Shown: positions 45,140-53,845, numbered from the stretch's first letter. The stretch is DNA of 64,000 nucleotides from Mesobacillus campisalis (GCF_000986785.1 NZ_LAYY01000009.1:62001-126000); one strand, 5' to 3'. Made by a program: numbers and translations. Notes: generated from the letters alone by a model not told the origin.

Positions 45140-46159
45140 TTACTCAAAAACGATCAGAGCTTTTCTTACAAAATCAGGGTTGTTCTCGACAAAGGAAAAA
45201 GCTTCCTGAACCTTACTTAATGCAAATTTATGAGTAATCAGGCCATTTTCCTTTAGCTGGTTTTTATTGAGGAGAGAAACCACTTTTTCAAATTGGAAAG
45301 TTTGAAGGCGGGAGCCAACAATCGTTAATTCCTTCTTTGTGATTGGCAATTGCGGAATTTGCGACGAACGCTCGTCAAACCCGAGCACTACAACGGTACC
45401 TGCAGCAGAGGCGACTTTGACACCCAGCTCAAAGGTAGACGGGAGGCAGACGGCATCAATGACAACATTGGCCCCTTCGCCTTTTGTTAGCTCCATAATC
45501 TTCTCTTCAATTGATTCGCTTCCGGCATTGATGACATGGTCGGCGCCGTCTTCCTGCGCAAAGGCAAGACGTTCTGCTTTTAAATCCGACATGATGACGG
45601 TTGCTCCTGCAAGCTTAGCCATTTTCAGGACACAAATACCGATCGGTCCGGAACCCTGAATGAAAACAGTATCTCCTTCTTCCACATTCCCGCGCCATAC
45701 AGCCTGGGCGCCAATCGTGTACGGTTCTGTGAGCACGATTTCGTCCCAGTCCAGAGAGGAATCAACTGCATGAAGCTGATTTTCAGGGAGAACAATAAAT
45801 TCACGCATTCCTCCGTCTTCATGGACTCCAAATACACTTAACTCTTTACACACGTTCGGCCTCCCTTTGCGGCATGCATAACACTTCCCGCAATAGCGGA
45901 TCGGCTCTACGACAACATGATCGCCAGGCTGCAGGCTGGTTACAGCTTCGCCAACAGACACAACTTCCCCGGCCACCTCATGGCCTACCACCCGCGGATA
46001 GGTTGCAAGCGGATTGGTGCCATGATATATATGCATATCCGATCCGCAGATTCCCACTCGCTTAATGCGGACAAGCACTTCATTAGGAGAGCTGATGTCC
46101 GGTTTCTCCACATCTTCTAAAACAATCTCCATTGGTTTTGGAATACGTACAGCTTTCAT
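45140..46159 (-). CDS. yjmD: Zinc-containing alcohol dehydrogenase, YjmD/RspB-like
   Basis: A 339-residue zinc MDR enzyme. Seen: the catalytic-zinc motif [12 protein letters not shown] and GHEVAGEVV, structural zinc cysteines [15 protein letters not shown], and the nucleotide loop [16 protein letters not shown]. It matches YjmD of the B. subtilis hexuronate operon. Substrate there is unproven; a hexonate or hexuronate alcohol group is inferred. I chose the ATG at 46159 (AGGAGTG upstream). Confidence 0.9.
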   Translation of the reverse strand: MKAVRIPKPMEIVLEDVEKPDISSPNEVLVRIKRVGICGSDMHIYHGTNPLATYPRVVGHEVAGEVVSVGEAVTSLQPGDHVVVEPIRYCGKCYACRKGRPNVCKELSVFGVHEDGGMREFIVLPENQLHAVDSSLDWDEIVLTEPYTIGAQAVWRGNVEEGDTVFIQGSGPIGICVLKMAKLAGATVIMSDLKAERLAFAQEDGADHVINAGSESIEEKIMELTKGEGANVVIDAVCLPSTFELGVKVASAAGTVVVLGFDERSSQIPQLPITKKELTIVGSRLQTFQFEKVVSLLNKNQLKENGLITHKFALSKVQEAFSFVENNPDFVRKALIVFE

Positions 46160-46251
46160 TAAAAAACACTCCTGTTCATCTAATAATCCTTGCAGCACAT
46201 GCCGATAGCCTAGCTATTTTGTGTTATGAAAAGCCATTTTTAGCAGAAGCT

Positions 46252-47259
46252 TCACACAGATTCTCTTTCTATTAATGTTGGGGGATACCGGAAGACTTGA
46301 TATTCTTTCTTCAATTCCGGATTTCCAATTAAACCGATCATCATATTGGCCGTATCGATTCCCATCTGGGAGTTTGGCTGTGCGACAACGGTTATGGCCG
46401 GACTGGAAGCCGCTAAAAATGGTGAGTCATCCATCGTTATAACGCTTACATCTTCGGGTATGTGAATGCTGTGTTCTTTTAAAAAGAGTAATAAATTAAG
46501 TGCGGCCATTCCGTTAATGGCAAAAAAGGCATTTGGACGGGCCTCTTCATCTTGCCAAAGCGATTGCAATTGCTGGTTAATTCCATCAGAGTCTCCTGTG
46601 ATAATCCACTTCTCATTTACATGCAATCCATTATGGAATAAAGCTTTTTTGTACCCGCCAATCCGCTCAATTCGCGGGGTGATTCCACTTTCAATCGATT
46701 GGCCCACAAGACAAATTTTTGTTCTGCCCCTTTTGATGAAGCGCTCGACAGCCAGTTCGGACGTTTTGTCATTATCCAGCATAAACGTCGGAAACAGAAC
46801 AGGTTCAACTTTTCTGTCAATAAACACTACCGGGAATTGGGCTTTTTTCAACTGTTTATACAGCTCCCTGTTTCCCATTGTCGGAAAAATAATTAATCCG
46901 TCTACCTGTTTGGCCATCAGCATTGTAATATAGGCTTGCTCTTTTTCCGGATTGTCATCTGCATTGCATACGAATATATGAAAATCATTTTGGTTGCAGG
47001 TATCCTCTATGACTCTGATTATTTCAGTTGTAAAAGAATGAAGCATATTCGCGACGATGACCCCGATGGTGGCTGTTTTCTTTTGCTTTAAACTTTTTGC
47101 CACATAGTTCGGAACATATCCAAGTTCCTCGATGGCATTCTCAATTCTTTCCTTCGTTGCCGGCGCCATATATTCATAACGATTGTTTATGTATTGGGAA
47201 ACCGTGCTTTTGGAAACCCCCGCCTTGTCAGCAACATCTTTCATGGTAATTTTTTTCAT
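46252..47259 (-). CDS. LacI-family repressor of the hexuronate operon
   Basis: A 335-residue repressor. Seen: N-terminal HTH KDVADKAGVSKSTVSQYINNRYEYMAPATKERIENAIEELGYVPN with the hinge VAKSLKQKKTATIGVIV, then a periplasmic-binding-like effector domain. It is first in the operon lacI-yjmD-uxuA-uxuB-dctPQM. Two tandem palindromes overlie its own promoter, so it is probably autoregulatory with the sugar acid as inducer. Similar to KdgR/ExuR-class regulators. Confidence 0.92.
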   Translation of the reverse strand: MKKITMKDVADKAGVSKSTVSQYINNRYEYMAPATKERIENAIEELGYVPNYVAKSLKQKKTATIGVIVANMLHSFTTEIIRVIEDTCNQNDFHIFVCNADDNPEKEQAYITMLMAKQVDGLIIFPTMGNRELYKQLKKAQFPVVFIDRKVEPVLFPTFMLDNDKTSELAVERFIKRGRTKICLVGQSIESGITPRIERIGGYKKALFHNGLHVNEKWIITGDSDGINQQLQSLWQDEEARPNAFFAINGMAALNLLLFLKEHSIHIPEDVSVITMDDSPFLAASSPAITVVAQPNSQMGIDTANMMIGLIGNPELKKEYQVFRYPPTLIERESV

Positions 47260-47274
47260 TCTTCATCTCACTCC

Positions 47275-47299
47275 TAAACCGGTTTAGTAAACCGGTTTA
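47275..47299. promoter_or_regulatory. Two tandem LacI operators
   Basis: TAAACCGGTTTA twice (47275-47286 and 47288-47299), each a perfect 12-bp palindrome with central CG/CG typical of LacI-family sites. They lie between the -10 box and the start of the repressor gene. Confidence 0.85.
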
Positions 47300-47304
47300 T
47301 CAAA

Positions 47305-47333
47305 ATTATAGGTGAAAACACTTTCATTGGCAA
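47305..47333 (-). promoter_or_regulatory. Promoter of the hexuronate operon with a cre-like site
   Basis: Minus strand TTGCCA (47328-47333), 17-base spacer, TATAAT (47305-47310). The spacer contains TGAAAGTGTTTTCA (47313-47326), one base from an ideal CcpA cre palindrome. So the operon should be shut by glucose and by the LacI repressor. The remaining stretch to 47599 shows no gene; a short U-rich segment precedes the CDF gene. Confidence 0.75.
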
Positions 47334-47599
47334 TCCCCTAATTAAACTTTTTTGAAAATTGAACCAAAGGTTATCCTTCTCCATTTTGAAAAGGCGTGTA
47401 CACATATTGCCAAGGGAATGCACAAGAAGCGCTCCTGCCTCACTTTCCAAACGATTGGTCTTACGGAAAAGTTGCTGTCAGCTAACTTTGTTTCTTATGC
47501 TCTATTAATTTTTACCTGCTCAAAAACGTTGCTGTAGACCCACTCGCATCGCGAATGCTAAGGTAGGTAGGCAGTGTTTTTTTAGGAGGATAACTTGAG

Positions 47600-48469
47600 A
47601 TGGAAGAACAAAAATACAAGGATTTAAAGCTTGGGGAACGCGGTGCCATGATCAGCATCCTGGCATACCTCATCCTCTCCTGCCTAAAATTGTTGATTGG
47701 CTATATGAGTAACTCTGCCGCACTGAGAGCAGATGGACTGAATAATACAACCGATATCATCGCGTCCATTGCCGTCCTGATCGGGCTGAGGCTATCTCAA
47801 AGGCCCCCTGATGAGAACCACGGTTATGGACACTGGAAAAGTGAAACCATTGCATCCATGGTGGCATCCTTCATTATGGCCGCAGTCGGGTTACAGGTAT
47901 TGCTGGAAGCTGTCACATCACTCGTACACGGCGGGTCTGAGACGCCGGATGTCGTTGCTGCTTATGTGGCTCTTTTTTCTGCCGTGGCGATGTATTTCGT
48001 CTACCGGTACAATAAAAAATTAGCCCTGCGGATCAACAGCGGTTCCGTCATGGCAGCCGCTAAGGACAATTTGTCCGATGCATGGGTCAGCATTGGGGCA
48101 GCCGTAGGGATATTCGGCTCACAGTTGAACATGCCCTGGCTCGACACCGTAACCGCCACAGTTGTAGGAATCCTTATTTGTAAAACCGCATGGGATATTT
48201 TCAGGCAGGCTTCCCTCGAACTTTCCGATGGTTTTGATGTGACAAAGCTCGACTTATACAAGGAAATCGTCATAAATGTAAAAGGGGTGAAAGGAATCAA
48301 GGAAATCAAGGGGCGGAACTATGGCAATAATGAAGTGATCGATTGTGTGATTTTAGTAGATTCCACACTCGGAATAAAAGAAGCACATGACATTGCCACG
48401 CACGTAGAAAAAATCATGATCGATGAGCATGGAGTGTATAACGTCCATGTCCATGTCGAACCAAAATGA
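47600..48469 (+). CDS. Cation diffusion facilitator (CDF) metal exporter
   Basis: A 289-residue, six-TM metal/proton antiporter. Seen: YMSNSAALRADGLNNTTDIIASI with the TM2 Asp pair, HGYGHWKSETIASM, the second metal site DNLSDAWVSIGAAVG in TM5, and a cytosolic C-terminal domain with GVKGIKEIKGRNYGNNEVIDC and VHVHVEPK. Metal (Mn, Zn or Fe) cannot be fixed; the N-x-x-D / D-x-x-D arrangement (LNNTTD, DNLSD) resembles Mn/Fe-type members. Ribosome site AGGAGG. Ended by a hairpin. Confidence 0.92.
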   Translation: MEEQKYKDLKLGERGAMISILAYLILSCLKLLIGYMSNSAALRADGLNNTTDIIASIAVLIGLRLSQRPPDENHGYGHWKSETIASMVASFIMAAVGLQVLLEAVTSLVHGGSETPDVVAAYVALFSAVAMYFVYRYNKKLALRINSGSVMAAAKDNLSDAWVSIGAAVGIFGSQLNMPWLDTVTATVVGILICKTAWDIFRQASLELSDGFDVTKLDLYKEIVINVKGVKGIKEIKGRNYGNNEVIDCVILVDSTLGIKEAHDIATHVEKIMIDEHGVYNVHVHVEPK

Positions 48470-48500
48470 AGCATGGGGAACCGTTCCCCATGCTTCATTT
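48468..48500 (+). terminator. Palindromic repeat acting as terminator after the CDF gene
   Basis: GAAGCATGGGGAA / TTCCCCATGCTTC, 13 pairs with a three-base loop, followed by ATTTTT. It is the most perfect member of the GGGGACGGTTC-like family and lies at the CDF stop codon. Confidence 0.85.
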
Positions 48501-48529
48501 TTCTGCCGAATTAGTGACCATGCACCAAG

Positions 48530-48560
48530 GATGAAGCAGGAGAACCGTCCCCGTGCTCTA
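48530..48560. repeat. Intergenic palindromic repeat, half copy
   Basis: GATGAAGCAGGAGAACCGTC then CCCGTGCTCTA, at the stop of the phosphoesterase gene. Confidence 0.65.
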
Positions 48561-49742
48561 CAACGGTAGTGGGTCAATACTTTGGTCGTTTGGTGTTAAA
48601 TCGATTCCATAGTCTTTTGCAAAGACCATATATGTATCGTCCAGTACGTTTTCTTTGTTTTCATCCAGGTTGAAGACTCTGGCTCCTCGCAGTCTATTTT
48701 TTTCTGCTCCGGAAAGCCCATAGGCACCGAACCCGCAATTGCCTGCATATCCGAGCATGACGCCATAATAATTCCCTGCGTAGGTATTGATATGGTCATG
48801 TCCGCAGAAAACGCCCTTTACATCGCCGCGGTGGAGGATGGCGGAAAACATGCCGCTATTGACTGGGCCCGGGCATTCATCTTCATTTCTTTCTCCAACG
48901 ATATTATGCTTTTTGACAGCAATCTCATGCCTTTCTGCTGACATTTCCTCTTTGCCGGCAAACCACATATAGCGATGTTCCCATAACGGAATATGCATGA
49001 ACATCAGGGACGGGATTTTGCGATTAAACCGCTTTTCCAATTTCATGGACGTTTCGTAATACCAATTTACCTGGTCAAAGCGGAGCCAGTCCCAGTAAGG
49101 ATAGCCTTCAAAATCCTGACCGGCGATTTGGTCTGGAGCATATCTTCCGCTGTCAAGCAGCCATAGGTTGAACGCAGGCGCCGTTCCCTTGGAATTATTA
49201 ATAAGCAGGTGCGAATTACCTGTTCCTGTAATTCCTTTCTCGCCAGGCTGGTTCATATTATGCGGATAGGACATATAGATTTTCAGCATCTCCGCCTCAT
49301 CCAGGCCGTTTTTCGGAGTGGAATCTTCATCATGATTTCCGTATGTAATTGCCCAATGAATTTTCCTTTGCTCCATTGGCTGGGCCAGATTGTTAATCGC
49401 CTGTTTCAATTCCAATGGAGTATCCGGCCCGCTTGCCAGCATGTCGCCATTGATGACAACGAAATCCGGCTTTTCGGAATCAAGGACCTTTTCCATCAGC
49501 TCAACGGTTCTGCGGTCAATCCGTTCATCATCCTGCGGGTCATTAAACTGCACAATTTTGAACTTGCCATTACGATTGAATTTCAGTTTGGCCTTTTGAT
49601 GGTCACTGGCCAGTGCGGTCGTACTGCCGAATAAATCTCCAGGCAATCCGGTGGATGCGAGTGTTAAGGCGAGTGTGCTCATCCCGCCAATTTTGATAAA
49701 ATCTCTTCGATCCATCCCTTTATTTCTCTCTGTCACGTACAA
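48558..49742 (-). CDS. Tat-exported metallophosphoesterase (PAP29-like)
   Basis: A 394-residue calcineurin-like phosphoesterase. Seen: twin-arginine signal DRRDFIKIGGMSTLALTLAS near residue 12, then FKIVQFNDPQDDE, FVVINGDMLASG, ITYGNHDED, and VFCGHDHINTYAG, giving the five metal-binding blocks. Family resembles plant/fungal PAP29 and bacterial homologues. Export by Tat implies a folded, metal-loaded phosphatase. With two Sec-exported nucleotidases it makes a third secreted phosphatase in 22 kb. Confidence 0.92.
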   Translation of the reverse strand: MYVTERNKGMDRRDFIKIGGMSTLALTLASTGLPGDLFGSTTALASDHQKAKLKFNRNGKFKIVQFNDPQDDERIDRRTVELMEKVLDSEKPDFVVINGDMLASGPDTPLELKQAINNLAQPMEQRKIHWAITYGNHDEDSTPKNGLDEAEMLKIYMSYPHNMNQPGEKGITGTGNSHLLINNSKGTAPAFNLWLLDSGRYAPDQIAGQDFEGYPYWDWLRFDQVNWYYETSMKLEKRFNRKIPSLMFMHIPLWEHRYMWFAGKEEMSAERHEIAVKKHNIVGERNEDECPGPVNSGMFSAILHRGDVKGVFCGHDHINTYAGNYYGVMLGYAGNCGFGAYGLSGAEKNRLRGARVFNLDENKENVLDDTYMVFAKDYGIDLTPNDQSIDPLPL

Positions 49743-49861
49743 TACCTCCCAATCATTCTGTTACAGCAGCCATCGGTGTCAGTCCTTCTGATTTTTCCCC
49801 GAGATGGCTTTCTATCCCTATCTGCTTTCAAGAATAAGCTCCGAATATTAGCGGAGGGTGA

Positions 49862-50074
49862 ATGCAGCTAAAAGGATTAGTAAAGAAAACAGAAGCATGG
49901 AAGAAAGCAAAATCCTTTGAATCCGCCTTCATTAGTTTTCTTAAGAAGGAAGACCCAGCTTTTATAGTTGAAAAGGCAGACAAACTAGAACATTACCCTT
50001 TTGTTATTGAAGATATTTTTGAAAAATTTACGAGAATGAAAACCTTTCTTAATAATTCGTTCTTAAAATGGTAG
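49862..50074 (+). CDS. Uncharacterised 70-aa protein
   Basis: GCGGAGGGTGA immediately precedes the ATG. The sequence is helical and charged (LVKKTEAWKKAKSFESAFISFLKKEDPAFIVEKAD). No recognised family. It ends 26 bases before the DeoR-family regulator and probably shares its transcript. Confidence 0.6.
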   Translation: MQLKGLVKKTEAWKKAKSFESAFISFLKKEDPAFIVEKADKLEHYPFVIEDIFEKFTRMKTFLNNSFLKW

Positions 50075-50099
50075 TAAAAGAAATGTGCCGGGAGAATCT

Positions 50100-50909
50100 A
50101 TGAGCCAGTCTTTAATGTCAGAGAGAGAGAAAGCCATCATGAAGGAACTTGAATATAAAACAAAAATCAGTGTCACGGATTTAGCTGTAAAACTAAACGT
50201 AACACCGGAAACGATTAGGAAGGATTTAAATGTCCTTGAGGAAAAAAAGAAATTGCGCAGAATTCGTGGTGGAGCTGTTCCATATGCCGGAATCAGCAGC
50301 GAGCCCCCTTTCCTCCGAAAGGTCAGCATTGCCCATTTCCAAAAACAATTAATAGGAGAAAAAGCTGCGGCGTTTATCCGGGATGGCGAAACCATTGCGC
50401 TTGCTGCGGGGTCCACAACCTTGAATATCGCTAGAAGTATGAAAGACGTTAAGAATGTGACGATTGTAACCAATTCTTTAGCAGCAGCCGAAATTTTAAA
50501 TAACCGATTGGAATCCAATCTTTTCAACGGGAAAGTCATTGTACTCGGGGGAACAGCCAATCCACGGCAGCGTTCCACCAGCGGTTCCATTACCAACCAG
50601 CTGCTGGGGCATTTTTATTTTGACAAGGCATTCATCTCCTGTGGAGGAATAAGCATGGATGGAATCTGTGGGTTTGATGTGGACGAAGCTTCTGCTATTT
50701 CCATTATGATTAAGCAATCACAGCGAGTATTTCTGGTGGCAGACTCTTCTAAATTTAATCAAAGAGCCTTGTTCCAGATCGATTCGTTAGCATCCATTGA
50801 TGTTGTGATAGCAGACCAGGACAAGCCAGCACAATGGTCAAAAGACATCAGAATACGAGACTTGGATTGGATCAACGCCAGCAAGCATGGGGAGTTTTCA
50901 TCCTTCTAA
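50100..50909 (+). CDS. DeoR-family regulator
   Basis: A 269-residue sugar-phosphate-responsive repressor. Seen: N-terminal HTH REKAIMKELEYKTKISVTDLAVKLNVTPETIRKDLNVLEEKKKLRRIRGGA, then the effector domain with IRDGETIALAAGSTTLNIAR, VTNSLAAAEIL, IVLGGTANPR and FISCGGISMDGICGFDVDEA. The ATG at 50100 follows GGGAGAA. No sugar genes flank it, so its targets are unknown; it may regulate itself and the 70-aa gene. A strong terminator follows. Confidence 0.92.
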   Translation: MSQSLMSEREKAIMKELEYKTKISVTDLAVKLNVTPETIRKDLNVLEEKKKLRRIRGGAVPYAGISSEPPFLRKVSIAHFQKQLIGEKAAAFIRDGETIALAAGSTTLNIARSMKDVKNVTIVTNSLAAAEILNNRLESNLFNGKVIVLGGTANPRQRSTSGSITNQLLGHFYFDKAFISCGGISMDGICGFDVDEASAISIMIKQSQRVFLVADSSKFNQRALFQIDSLASIDVVIADQDKPAQWSKDIRIRDLDWINASKHGEFSSF

Positions 50910-50925
50910 AAACACAAAATTCAAA

Positions 50926-50963
50926 ACATAAAAACCGCCGTGGATCATGAACCGGCGGTTTTT
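50926..50963 (+). terminator. Terminator after the DeoR-family gene
   Basis: AAAACCGCCG / CCGGCGGTTTTTT hairpin with a 10-11 base loop and long U-tract. Confidence 0.9.
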
Positions 50964-51003
50964 TGATATAAAGACAGTAAAATTCAAATTAGTCAGAGGT
51001 CTG

Positions 51004-51160
51004 CCACTTGTCGTAAATGCACTGAACTTTGTCGTAAGGCTCAGCCGCATTGTCGTAAGCACGCTTAACTTTGTCGTGGAGGCCACCCAGTTTGTCTTAA
51101 GTACACCTAACCTTGTCGTGAGGTCACCCATTTGTCGTAAGCACACTAAACTTTGTCCCC
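51004..51160. repeat. Degenerate 21-bp-period array of TTTGTCGTAAG units
   Basis: The core TTGTCGT (or one-base variants) starts at 51008, 51029, 51050, 51071, 51092, 51113, 51132 and 51153: spacing 21, 21, 21, 21, 21, 19, 21. Between cores the sequence is variable (for example AAGCACGCTTAAC, AAGTACACCTAAC). 21 bp is two helical turns, and also seven codons. An open frame runs through it but with no ribosome site. Not a coding gene by my reading. Confidence 0.8.
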
Positions 51161-51200
51161 ATGAGCGGTGGCGCAAACAGCCCAAACAAGGTGTCCCAAC

Positions 51201-51230
51201 TGAAGCAGCAGAACCGTCCCCCTGCCTCAC
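51201..51230. repeat. Intergenic palindromic repeat, half copy
   Basis: TGAAGCAGCAGAACCGTCCC then CCTGCCTCAC, at the stop of the 2HCT transporter gene. Confidence 0.65.
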
Positions 51231-52570
51231 ATCAGGAATGGGGCGATGATGGAGAGGATGACTAGCATGATGGCGCCGCCGATTCGGGATGAGATTTGCA
51301 GGAATGGCATGAGGTTCATTCTTTCGGCTGCGCTCAGAACGGCGACATCACCGGAACCGCCCATGTCGGCCATGCCAATTCCCGCTGAGATGGCCGATTC
51401 AACAAAGTAGAAGCCAACAAGCAAACCGAAGAATCCGGCCGATAATGTTGCAATGACGACTGTAAGAACGGTCAAACTGATATAGCTTGGATTGGTGACA
51501 ATTTCAATGACACTTGAGAAATCAATCATTCCGGCACTAATGGACACCAAAATGACGGGTACCCATGCTTTGGTGATCAGCTCATACCAATCCTCTGCGC
51601 CTTTTTCGATATGGGCAGGCAGGACATTGAAGATCTTCAGCGCTGCCGCACAAAGGATAATCCAAACGTAAGAGTGGAAGGTTGGAATCAGTTCTGCGAC
51701 AATTTTCCCAAAAACAAAGATGGTTGTAGCAATAATCATGCCAATGATCAAGCTGTTAATCGAAAACGGGAACATCGAAAAATCCTGGCCTTTTAAATCG
51801 ACCGTGTTTCCGCCCTTTTCAAGGCGCAGAAGGTCGCCGTTCCCAGAGAAGTTCTTTTTCTTGCTGCGTTTTCCCAAACCATTAAGTCCGCCCGCTGCAA
51901 AGATACAAATCATGTTGCCAACCATAACAGCCGGAGCGATTTTTGCCAGTATATCTCCTGCACTTTCCCCGCTGCTGGCAGCAAAGATTTCCGACATTGG
52001 CACAGCACCAGCTGCCATCCCGCCACCCATGATTGGACCAACCACATAAAAGATTGTTTCGCCAAAACCGAACCCAATTAAATGGCCAACAAGACCGCCG
52101 ATAAGCATTGCGGATACAACTGCACCTAAAAGCGGAATGAAAAAACGCAGACCTATCTTCATGAGCATTTTGCGGTCCATGCTTAAAATGCTGCCAACGA
52201 TAATCCCGGTAACGGCAAAATCGGAAAAGCCCAGTTCATTATAAAAACCGTCCGTTAATGTCCCAACGCTTTCAGGCAAAATTCCGAGGTAAATGAAGAG
52301 CGCCGGGATGAGGATACAGAGGATGGGCCCTCCCCCAAAGGTATTAAAAACCGGAATCTGATCACCAATCCACATCAACAGCATCCCAATAACCATTGCT
52401 ACAATCAGGCCACTGGCCATATTATGCGGAAGAATTTCCATGTAAATCCCAACAAGGAGGACAACCACAATTGCCAAAAAGATTGGAGCGTTAATTCCAG
52501 CAATCTTCACTTTCGGCTTCGGATTCAATCCCACTGTTTCTACTACTGCCTGCTTTGTTAAGTCACCCAT
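51227..52570 (-). CDS. 2-hydroxycarboxylate transporter (2HCT family)
   Basis: A 447-residue, 11-12 TM symporter related to CitS, MaeN and CimH. Seen: the two re-entrant GGxG loops GPIMGGGMAAGAVPMSEIFAA and MADMGGSGDVAVLSAAERMNLMPFLQISSRIGGA with the conserved Arg that binds the substrate carboxylate. It imports malate, citrate or a similar 2-hydroxy acid with Na+/H+. It lies next to a D-malate/tartrate-type dehydrogenase, so D-malate or tartrate is a plausible cargo. Confidence 0.94.
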   Translation of the reverse strand: MGDLTKQAVVETVGLNPKPKVKIAGINAPIFLAIVVVLLVGIYMEILPHNMASGLIVAMVIGMLLMWIGDQIPVFNTFGGGPILCILIPALFIYLGILPESVGTLTDGFYNELGFSDFAVTGIIVGSILSMDRKMLMKIGLRFFIPLLGAVVSAMLIGGLVGHLIGFGFGETIFYVVGPIMGGGMAAGAVPMSEIFAASSGESAGDILAKIAPAVMVGNMICIFAAGGLNGLGKRSKKKNFSGNGDLLRLEKGGNTVDLKGQDFSMFPFSINSLIIGMIIATTIFVFGKIVAELIPTFHSYVWIILCAAALKIFNVLPAHIEKGAEDWYELITKAWVPVILVSISAGMIDFSSVIEIVTNPSYISLTVLTVVIATLSAGFFGLLVGFYFVESAISAGIGMADMGGSGDVAVLSAAERMNLMPFLQISSRIGGAIMLVILSIIAPFLM

Positions 52571-52668
52571 ATTTTCACTCCTTTTAAATTAGAAATAGAC
52601 CAGTAAGCGTTTTCATGGATGTGTTATTGGGGGAGCCTATCCACTGCGAACAGGCTCCGGTCTCTTGG

Positions 52669-53730
52669 TTATGCTCTTGCTTTTAAACGGGTAATAATCT
52701 CGGTCGTCACTTCCGTTGTGCTATGTTTGCCTCCAATGTCAGGAGTCAGAATTCCATCATGTGTCACACTTTCAACCACTTCCAGAAGGACGGAACCAAT
52801 TTCCTCTTCTCCGAAATGGTCGAGCATCATTTTCGCTGTCCAAATCTGGCCAATTGGATTGGCGATTCCCTTGCCGATAATATCAGGAGCTGAACCATGC
52901 ACCGGCTCAAACATCGATGGGTATTTTCCATTCACGTTGATATTGGCAGCTGGCGCAATCCCGATGCTTCCCATTACCGCTGCTCCAATGTCGGTCAATA
53001 CATCGCCAAACAGGTTGCTGGCAACAATGACGTCAAAGCGGGAAGGATTGGTCACGAAGAAGGCAGCGAGAGCATCAATATGCTGGGAATCGGTTTGGAT
53101 CTCCGGGTAATCCCTGGAGACATCCTTAAACACTTCATCCCAAAATGGCATAGAGTGAACAATTCCGTTCGACTTGGTGGCACTTGTTACATGCCTGTTC
53201 CGTTTGGCGGCGAGTTCAAATGCATACCTCATCACCCGCTCGGTTCCCCTTCTCGAGAAGATTGCATTCTGGATGGCAATCTCTTCTTCTCCCTGATAAA
53301 TGCGGCCGCCAACGGAGCTGTACTCTCCTTCGCTGTTTTCACGGACGACGATCAAATCAAAATCCTTTGGGTTTACAAGCGGAGAGCGCACTCCGCTGAA
53401 GATTTTTGCCGGCCTGACATTTATCACCTGTTCAAATTCACGGCGCAGCTTGATCAACAATCCCCATAACGAAACGTGGTCGGGCACCAATTTCGCATTC
53501 CCAACGGCTCCTAAAAAGATCGCGTCAAATTCTTTCAGTCTCTCAAGCCCGTCTTCCGGCATCATGCTGCCATGCTCCAAATAATACTCGCAGCTGTAAG
53601 GAAACTCTGTGAACTCAAAAGAAAGTCCTCCGTGGATGTCTGATACCGTTTTCAAAACATCAATCGCTGCTGGCACTACTTCTGTTCCAATTCCATCTCC
53701 AGGAATGGATGCAATTTTTAATTTAGTCAA
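52669..53730 (-). CDS. D-malate / tartrate dehydrogenase (decarboxylating)
   Basis: A 353-residue beta-decarboxylating dehydrogenase of the isopropylmalate/isocitrate family. Seen: IASIPGDGIGTEVVPAAIDVL, FLGAVGNAKLVPDHVSLWGLLIKLRREFEQVINVRPAK (the W-G-L-L insert marks the TDH/DmlA/YcsA group), VRENSEGEYSSVGG, NLFGDVLTDIGAAVMGSIG and FEPVHGSAPDI. It would convert D-malate to pyruvate or oxidise tartrate. TTG start at 53730 with GGAGGC eight bases upstream. Confidence 0.93.
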   Translation of the reverse strand: MTKLKIASIPGDGIGTEVVPAAIDVLKTVSDIHGGLSFEFTEFPYSCEYYLEHGSMMPEDGLERLKEFDAIFLGAVGNAKLVPDHVSLWGLLIKLRREFEQVINVRPAKIFSGVRSPLVNPKDFDLIVVRENSEGEYSSVGGRIYQGEEEIAIQNAIFSRRGTERVMRYAFELAAKRNRHVTSATKSNGIVHSMPFWDEVFKDVSRDYPEIQTDSQHIDALAAFFVTNPSRFDVIVASNLFGDVLTDIGAAVMGSIGIAPAANINVNGKYPSMFEPVHGSAPDIIGKGIANPIGQIWTAKMMLDHFGEEEIGSVLLEVVESVTHDGILTPDIGGKHSTTEVTTEIITRLKARA

Positions 53731-53748
53731 GGTTGTTTGCCTCCTTAA

Positions 53749-53813
53749 ACGGTCGTCGGTCGACCGTCTCTCTTTTGTACTCTTACTATATAATAGATTT
53801 CCCAAACCGGCAA
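53749..53813 (-). promoter_or_regulatory. Promoter and GntR-type operator of the dehydrogenase gene
   Basis: Minus strand TTGCCG (53808-53813), 17-base spacer, TATAGT (53785-53790). Downstream lies ACGGTCGTCGGTCGACCGT (53749-53767), containing the perfect palindrome CGGTCGACCG (53757-53766), a typical FadR/VanR-type GntR site. The adjacent GntR gene is the obvious candidate regulator. Confidence 0.7.
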
Positions 53814-53845
53814 TATATTTTTTGATTTTTTATACAATTAAAAAA

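Noticed and set aside
47352-47537. 61-codon plus-strand frame upstream of the CDF gene
   Set aside because: No ribosome site or family resemblance; more likely leader DNA. I also looked for NiCo, yybP-ykoY and T-box leaders here and saw none convincingly.
50947-51249. 100-codon plus-strand frame through the 21-bp array
   Set aside because: Its apparent heptad repeats follow from the 21-bp period; the start lies inside the DeoR terminator hairpin and it runs into a palindromic repeat.
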